This document shows, in pieces, positions 63,405-64,000 of a stretch of DNA of 64,000 nucleotides (its first letter is position 1; each line of letters starts with the position of its first letter). The stretch is from positions 1 through 64,000 of the forward strand of contig JAFRHO010000009.1 of NCBI GenBank assembly GCA_017433245.1. The letters run 5' to 3'. The notes beneath the pieces were generated by a model that worked only from the letters and a program-made list of their open reading frames with translations, was not told the DNA's origin and did not search any database. The translations under genes and the position numbers were made by a program. This stretch comes from Candidatus Saccharimonadota bacterium. Lineage in GTDB: Bacteria > Patescibacteriota > Saccharimonadia > Saccharimonadales > Saccharimonadaceae.

Positions 63405-64000
63405 ATGTTTAAGAAGAAAAATCGAAGCAAGAAGCGAACGCGAGCGATGCTTTCAGCGTACTCGATTATCATGATTTTGATTATTTTGCTTGGCATTTTG
63501 TCGCATGTACTGCCTAAAGCAAAATTTGCACCTATTGATTATGGTGACTACGCTTCGGAGATTGAAGTTGGTCCAGGCGAATGGGAGGGTGAGGTGCCGG
63601 CCGAAGGTGAATCCGACGATTTAGAGTTACCTGAGGATGAATCAGTTACGCCTGAAGTCGGTGACGAAGTAACAGACGAGGATTTGTCGGAAGAAGAAAG
63701 CCGGATGATATCTGACGAAGAAGTGTCTGATGATGAAATATCGAATCGAAGTGCTGAAGATGTGGTAATGGATGAGGAAGAAGTTACAACCGATGGTACG
63801 ACTGAGGATTTGATGGTGATTTCGTCACTTGATGCAGAAGAACCTGATATTTATGAAACTCTAGAAGCTTGTGAAGAAGATTATGGTGAGGATGAATGTG
63901 CAATTGTTGATGGCTCTGGTGTGGTGGGAGCCGAGTTATATCAAGTTTTGATGGCACCGATTCTAGGTTTTGCTGACGCAATTGACGTATGTATCTTTAT
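63405..64000 (+). CDS. YfcC-family basic amino acid carrier (partial)
   Basis: The first 198 residues lie in the window and the frame runs off the end. MFKKKNRSKKRTRAML and one membrane helix (AYSIIMILIILLGILSHVLP, about 18-37) match the YfcC/DcuC-like start, and LYQVLMAPILGFADAIDVCI (about 177-196) matches the second conserved block of this family. Between them lies an unusually long, very acidic insert of roughly 100 residues. Position after arcA suggests arginine/ornithine exchange. Confidence 0.75.
   Translation, partial: MFKKKNRSKKRTRAMLSAYSIIMILIILLGILSHVLPKAKFAPIDYGDYASEIEVGPGEWEGEVPAEGESDDLELPEDESVTPEVGDEVTDEDLSEEESRMISDEEVSDDEISNRSAEDVVMDEEEVTTDGTTEDLMVISSLDAEEPDIYETLEACEEDYGEDECAIVDGSGVVGAELYQVLMAPILGFADAIDVCIF

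Overview
The window is about 64 kb of an AT-leaning bacterial chromosome that most resembles a Candidate Phyla Radiation epibiont, probably a Saccharibacteria (TM7) relative. This assignment is an inference from content: a complete arginine deiminase route (arcC, argF/arcB, arcA, YfcC-type carrier), glycolytic genes (pgi, pgk, pyk), small secreted FISUMP-domain adhesins, RNase J, LemA/HtpX, and no respiratory or amino-acid biosynthesis genes. TGA behaves as a stop codon. Most transcription units share an extended -10 promoter (TGnTATAAT or a close variant), and many genes have this box 6-7 bases before the start codon, so their mRNAs are predicted to be leaderless.

Layout: 1-600 is the 3' end of a 23S rRNA gene followed by 5S rRNA. 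600-3850 holds minus-strand ahcY, nusA and a RelB/YafQ toxin-antitoxin pair whose toxin is frameshifted. 3950-8211 is a complete diversity-generating retroelement (DGR1): secreted target gene with a C-terminal variable repeat, a template repeat inside a separately promoted RNA, then minus-strand reverse transcriptase and an Avd-like accessory gene. 8335-12057 holds RNase J, a hypothetical and a VanY-like protein. 12151-20606 is a surface cluster: two proteins with C-terminal dockerins (one a subtilisin-like protease) and a wall-anchored protein with an N-terminal cohesin-like domain. 20682-22529 is a gpx-trxA-trxB operon and tRNA-Leu. 22750-27732 is a 1660-residue protein with four FISUMP domains. 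27787-36770 carries tRNAs, a pilin-like/Big2/peptidase fusion, transporters, lemA-htpX, and ligA interrupted in frame by a small palindromic element. 36863-38965 is a wall-anchored two-FISUMP protein. 38966-42568 holds a UvrD-type helicase and a MurA homologue fused to an XRE helix-turn-helix domain. 42682-47334 is a second complete DGR (DGR2) of the same architecture but clearly diverged sequence. 47467-64000 holds a PemK-like pseudogene, pgk, pyk, a restriction-modification pair, ftsH, an M1 aminopeptidase, pgi, tRNAs and the arginine deiminase cluster running off the window.

The most striking content is the pair of DGRs. In each, every difference between template and variable repeat falls on a template adenine (31 in DGR1, 21 in DGR2), which is the hallmark of adenine-specific mutagenic retrohoming. 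DGR1's current variable repeat is glycine-rich and DGR2's is tyrosine-rich. Both accessory proteins appear to join an Avd-like helical bundle to an N-terminal domain resembling MutS domain I. Both template RNAs appear to have their own promoters, and DGR2's has a strong terminator lying antisense in the RT gene. Together with the cohesin/dockerin cluster and the other FISUMP proteins, the region looks like a cell-surface interaction island, plausibly for host attachment.
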